Shown here one piece after another: positions 5,090 through 7,227 of a stretch of DNA of 7,227 bases (positions are counted from its first letter, which is position 1; each line of letters starts with the position of its first letter). Below the pieces are notes generated by a model. It was given only the letters and a program-made list of their open reading frames with translations. It searched no databases and was not told where the DNA came from. The position numbers were made by a program, and so were the translations under genes. This DNA comes from JAZQNC01 sp045536155 (GTDB taxonomy: Bacteria; Bacillota; Clostridia; Oscillospirales; CAG-272): the NCBI GenBank assembly GCA_045536155.1, contig JAZSMZ010000089.1:1-7227 (forward strand), read 5' to 3'.

Positions 5090-6340
5090 TTACGCTTCAG
5101 ATGCGACGTTTGACGAAACCGTTACGTCAAGGCCGAGCGAGGTGAGAGTACGGAGGAACCGTCTTTCGATATCGGAGTTAACAAATGGCGAACTGAACGA
5201 TATAATTAGTCTGTCCATAAAAGAAACGACACTTAATTGCATTCGATCGGTTCCCGCGCAGAAGTGCGCGGAACGTATCTTGTCGCAAAGTTCTTCAGGC
5301 ATTTTGAACTGACCGACGTTTGAGAAGATCGCGCTGATCTTTTTTTGATTCTTCTTATATGCTCCACGCAAGACGATATCCTTTATTACGAGAGGGGCAA
5401 GACGGATAAAGATATTGTTTTCAAGAGCGCAGTAGGAATTAAGATTCTCTGTAAGCGTTTCAAGATTTATCTTTTCGGCAAAATCCGCATTAACTTTTTT
5501 AATGATGTCATCGAGCGGTGGAGAAATAAGATTGTCGAACTTATAGGACGTTGTAATGCTGTAAAAGAAATTCCTCGCAGACGACGATTCAAAATAGTTG
5601 CGAAGATTAACAGGAACAGAAAGAACAACGGGTCTTCTTCGCTGACCTACGCCGTTTTCGTCATTTATTGCCTTGAGAAGGCAAGCGCAAAGGAGTACGG
5701 TAATGCTGACTCCCTTGTCTTTTGCAAGGTCGTGAAGTGCCGAAACCGACATTTGAGCAAGAATAACCTTAAGCTTGTTTTCGGGATATTTTGCCCCTGT
5801 AAGCTTGCAGGCATTAACTCTTTTTTCTCTCTTGGCTTCGCCGTGATCGTCATAGTGCTTTAAAAAGCTGTCGCCGGTCATCTGCGAATGTGATGCATCG
5901 TAAGCAACGTGAGGCTCGGGAATACCGTGCTTTTTTGAAAGATATTTTGTTACAAGTATTCGAAGAAAATTAAGCGCACCCATACCGTCTGTCAGAACGT
6001 GATAGACTTCAAAATTTATTGTGTTCTGGAAATAAGTAACCTCGTATAAAAGAGAGCGCACTCCCTTTTTATAAATACGGCGGCAGGGGGATTTGTGTTC
6101 TTCTTTGACTATGGGCCTGATCTTGGTGTCCTCGAGGTAATACCAGAAAAAGCCTCTTTTCAGTACATATTGGAAGGCAGGAAAGACGGTTATTGTATCG
6201 TCGAGAGCTTCTTGCAATATTTTTTCGTCGATATCTTCATAAAGCTCACAGCTGAAACGAAAAACCTGCGTGTTCGTGTTTTGGGAAGACGACGGATAGA
6301 TCTTTGCGGCGTTATCAAGTCTGCTCCATTTCGGTATCAT
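5090..6340 (-). CDS. HxxxDG acyltransferase, condensation/alcohol-acetyltransferase superfamily
   Basis: This 416-residue protein belongs to the CoA-dependent acyltransferase/condensation-domain superfamily. H114 and D118 form the catalytic HxxxDG (EVYHVLTDGMGALNF, 111-125) within an N-terminal lobe. The second lobe shows the PVNLR block (243-247), as in condensation-type enzymes, and a SNVGQ strand (340-344) in the place of the usual DFGWG/SNxG segment. The His is the general base for acyl transfer to a hydroxyl or amine; acceptor and donor cannot be read from sequence. There are no carrier-protein or adenylation domains, so it is a free-standing enzyme and not a peptide synthetase module. 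The start at 6340 is firm: AAAGGAGG lies 7 bases upstream, while the longer reading to 6409 adds residues with no ribosome site and runs through the promoter. It heads an operon with the zinc-ribbon membrane protein, suggesting activity near the membrane. Confidence 0.88.
   Translation of the reverse strand: MIPKWSRLDNAAKIYPSSSQNTNTQVFRFSCELYEDIDEKILQEALDDTITVFPAFQYVLKRGFFWYYLEDTKIRPIVKEEHKSPCRRIYKKGVRSLLYEVTYFQNTINFEVYHVLTDGMGALNFLRILVTKYLSKKHGIPEPHVAYDASHSQMTGDSFLKHYDDHGEAKREKRVNACKLTGAKYPENKLKVILAQMSVSALHDLAKDKGVSITVLLCACLLKAINDENGVGQRRRPVVLSVPVNLRNYFESSSARNFFYSITTSYKFDNLISPPLDDIIKKVNADFAEKINLETLTENLNSYCALENNIFIRLAPLVIKDIVLRGAYKKNQKKISAIFSNVGQFKMPEELCDKIRSAHFCAGTDRMQLSVVSFMDRLIISFSSPFVNSDIERRFLRTLTSLGLDVTVSSNVASEA
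5250..5274. repeat. Strong inverted repeat inside the acyltransferase gene
   Basis: GTTCCCGCGCA (5250-5260) and TGCGCGGAAC (5265-5274) pair over 10 bp with one bulged C around a four-base loop. It lies within the coding frame, near codons for residues SAHFCAG close to the 3' end of the gene. It lacks a T tract, so it is not a standard terminator. Confidence 0.5.
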
Positions 6341-6347
6341 TTTTCTG

Positions 6348-6355
6348 CCTCCTTT
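6348..6355 (-). promoter_or_regulatory. Ribosome binding site deciding the acyltransferase start
   Basis: AAAGGAGG on the minus strand is a near-perfect site 7 bases before the ATG at 6340. It sets the start there instead of at the upstream in-frame ATG at 6409. Confidence 0.85.
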
Positions 6356-6376
6356 CAAAATGTTATAATCAAAAAC

Positions 6377-6405
6377 ATTATACACGATTTTTTGTGAAAT
6401 GAAAA
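6377..6405 (-). promoter_or_regulatory. Promoter of the acyltransferase/membrane-protein operon
   Basis: On the minus strand a perfect TATAAT (6377-6382) follows TTTTCA (6400-6405; 4 of 6 to TTGACA) at 17-base spacing. Transcription would start near 6370, about 30 bases before the ATG. Confidence 0.7.
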
Positions 6406-6459
6406 GCAAAATTAATGTAAAGTGTGTTAAAATTTTATGTTCTTATATTTTTAAGTGCC

Positions 6460-6484
6460 GCATTTGCCAATAATTTTGCATTTG
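6460..6484 (+). repeat. Short direct repeat between divergent promoters
   Basis: GCATTTG occurs at 6460-6466 and again at 6478-6484, just upstream of the pyrD -35 box. The 18-base spacing would fit an activator or repressor site, but a 7-base repeat in AT-rich DNA may be chance. Apart from this and the two promoters I see nothing else in the 218-base gap 6341-6558. Confidence 0.2.
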
Positions 6485-6487
6485 GTA

Positions 6488-6516
6488 TTGTAAAAAGTTT
6501 AAGTTTATGATATTCT
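6488..6516 (+). promoter_or_regulatory. Promoter of pyrD
   Basis: TTGTAA (6488-6493) and TATTCT (6511-6516) are 17 bases apart, with TG one base before the -10 (extended -10). The start of transcription would be near 6523. The leader of about 36 bases has no room for a PyrR attenuator, so any control is at initiation. Confidence 0.65.
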
Positions 6517-6558
6517 AATGTAAATATCAGTTATCTTTTTTTGAAGAGGAAGGTTAAA

Positions 6559-7227
6559 ATGAGTTACAAGACCGATCTTTCTGTAAATTTGTGCGGCGTT
6601 ACGCTGAAAAACCCCATTATTACCGTATCGGGAACGTGCGGATACGGTGATGATTACATAGATTATTACTCTCCTGCCGAGCTTGGCGCTATATGCGTAA
6701 AAGCGGTAACGCTTGCCCCTCGTGAGGGTAATCCACCTCCGAGAGTATGTGAGACTCCTGCCGGAATGCTCAATGCGATCGGATTGCAAAATCCGGGCGT
6801 AGAGTACTTTATCGAGCATGAGCTGCCCAGGCTCAAAGCTATGGGCGCTACCGTTATTGCCAACGTAGCAGGTGCTACTGTTGATGAATATGCCGCCGTT
6901 GCAGAGATATTGTCGCTCAGCGATGTTGATCTGCTTGAGCTTAACATTTCTTGCCCTAACGTAAAGCAAGGCGGAGTCGCATTCGGTGTTGACCCTGTTG
7001 CCGTTGATGCGGTTACCTCTGCCGTTAAAAAGAAATGCGGGGAAAAGCCTCTCTTTGTTAAGCTTTCGCCCAATGTATCCGATATCACCGTGACCGCCAG
7101 AGCTGCGGAGGCTGCCGGTGCCGACGGACTTTCGCTTATTAAGCACGCCGCGAGAACGATCGATAACCGTTATGCAAGCTTGCAGGAATACAACGCAACA
7201 AAGCAGACTTACATAAGCTACTACGAC
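6559..7227 (+). CDS. pyrD: Dihydroorotate dehydrogenase, catalytic subunit (class 1B type), 3' end outside the window and sequence atypical after residue 194
   Basis: PyrD oxidises dihydroorotate to orotate in pyrimidine synthesis; class 1B enzymes pass electrons to NAD+ through PyrK. Seen here: the FMN-site Lys48 (ICVKAVT), NAIGLQNPG (72-80), ANVAG (101-105), NISCPNVKQGG (129-139) whose Cys132 is the class 1 catalytic base, and VKLSPNV (167-173). The start ATG at 6559 follows GAGGAAGG (6546-6553), and no longer frame is plausible. The frame stays open to the window end, 223 residues of a normal length near 300. Residues 1-194 fit the family closely, up to AGADGLSLI. The expected continuation, INT then LLGM-like residues, is replaced from residue 195 by KHAARTIDNRY and further unrelated residues. 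The gene may therefore be broken or joined to other DNA (see 7139-7227). No pyrK lies upstream; it is transcribed from its own promoter. Confidence 0.9.
   Translation, partial: MSYKTDLSVNLCGVTLKNPIITVSGTCGYGDDYIDYYSPAELGAICVKAVTLAPREGNPPPRVCETPAGMLNAIGLQNPGVEYFIEHELPRLKAMGATVIANVAGATVDEYAAVAEILSLSDVDLLELNISCPNVKQGGVAFGVDPVAVDAVTSAVKKKCGEKPLFVKLSPNVSDITVTARAAEAAGADGLSLIKHAARTIDNRYASLQEYNATKQTYISYYD
7139..7227. other. Putative junction: DNA no longer matching PyrD
   Basis: From about 7139 the pyrD frame encodes 29 residues (KHAARTIDNRYASLQEYNAT and nine more) that do not resemble the orotate/FMN-binding segment always found after DGLSLI in PyrD. Dropping one G (7143) restores the expected Ile-Asn-Thr, but the following residues then read PRERSITVM and still do not fit, with a stop soon after, so a simple frameshift does not explain it. 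The tail reads like real coding sequence in frame. A recombination point, a chimeric assembly join, or foreign DNA are the options. Confidence 0.5.

Noticed and set aside
5345..5863. A 172-codon open frame on the plus strand opposite the acyltransferase gene
   Set aside because: It is antisense to the conserved second lobe of the acyltransferase and its Cys/Lys/Arg-rich product matches nothing I know.
5090..6409. Reading the acyltransferase from an ATG at 6409
   Set aside because: The added 23 codons cover the TATAAT promoter box and the AAAGGAGG ribosome site that serves the ATG at 6340.
6505..7146. A 213-codon open frame on the minus strand across the pyrD promoter and gene
   Set aside because: It is antisense to well-conserved PyrD codons, would start without a ribosome site and would end within the promoter region; the translation is basic and without recognisable domains.
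1..7227. CRISPR array, tRNA or rRNA gene, insertion sequence, toxin-antitoxin pair or prophage
   Set aside because: I found no regular repeats, cloverleaf-like sequence, transposase motifs or terminal inverted repeats. The small cassette genes do not look like known toxin-antitoxin pairs.

Overview
The window looks like chromosomal DNA from an anaerobic clostridial Firmicute, probably an Oscillospiraceae/Ruminococcaceae-type or Lachnospiraceae-type gut or rumen organism. The reasons are strong AGGAGG-like ribosome sites, AT-rich intergenic gaps with TATAAT boxes, a class 1B (PyrK-dependent type) dihydroorotate dehydrogenase, a zinc-ribbon/membrane protein paired with a condensation-type acyltransferase, and short three-gene cassettes of small unnamed proteins. 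This placement is from protein style; no rRNA or taxonomic marker is present. I see no tRNA, rRNA, CRISPR array, insertion sequence, phage gene or origin.

Layout. (1) 2-646 (+) is the 3' part of a gene for a chloramphenicol-acetyltransferase/E2-fold protein whose catalytic His position holds Glu. It ends at a bidirectional terminator (652-681). (2) 680-3022 (-) is a three-gene unit read leftward: a YfcE-type metallophosphoesterase, MtnA (methylthioribose-1-phosphate isomerase) and a class II (FucA-like) aldolase. MtnA next to such an aldolase, with no mtnB/C/D/W genes here, suggests a carbon-salvage 'DHAP shunt' for 5'-methylthioadenosine and/or 5'-deoxyadenosine products rather than the full methionine salvage pathway. 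(3) 3112-4376 (+) is a divergent three-gene cassette of small proteins (85, 113 and 209 residues) with no function I recognise; the last has a disordered N-terminal part and a short hydrophobic C-terminal hairpin. It has its own promoter and terminator and is the best candidate for an undescribed system. (4) 4418-6340 (-) is a two-gene unit: an HxxxDG acyltransferase of the condensation/alcohol-acetyltransferase superfamily, then a zinc-ribbon protein with about six membrane spans. (5) 6559-7227 (+) is the 5' part of pyrD with its own promoter. Its reading frame stops resembling PyrD at about base 7139 although it stays open to the window end, so a sequence junction or rearrangement there should be checked.

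How the genes fit together. The mtnA/aldolase pair would convert methylthioribose-1-phosphate (or 5-deoxyribose-1-phosphate) to the ribulose form and cleave it to dihydroxyacetone phosphate plus a small aldehyde. The acyltransferase/membrane pair probably acts on a membrane-associated acyl acceptor. PyrD belongs to de novo pyrimidine synthesis. These units are neighbours with separate promoters and terminators, and nothing in the sequence shows that they work together.
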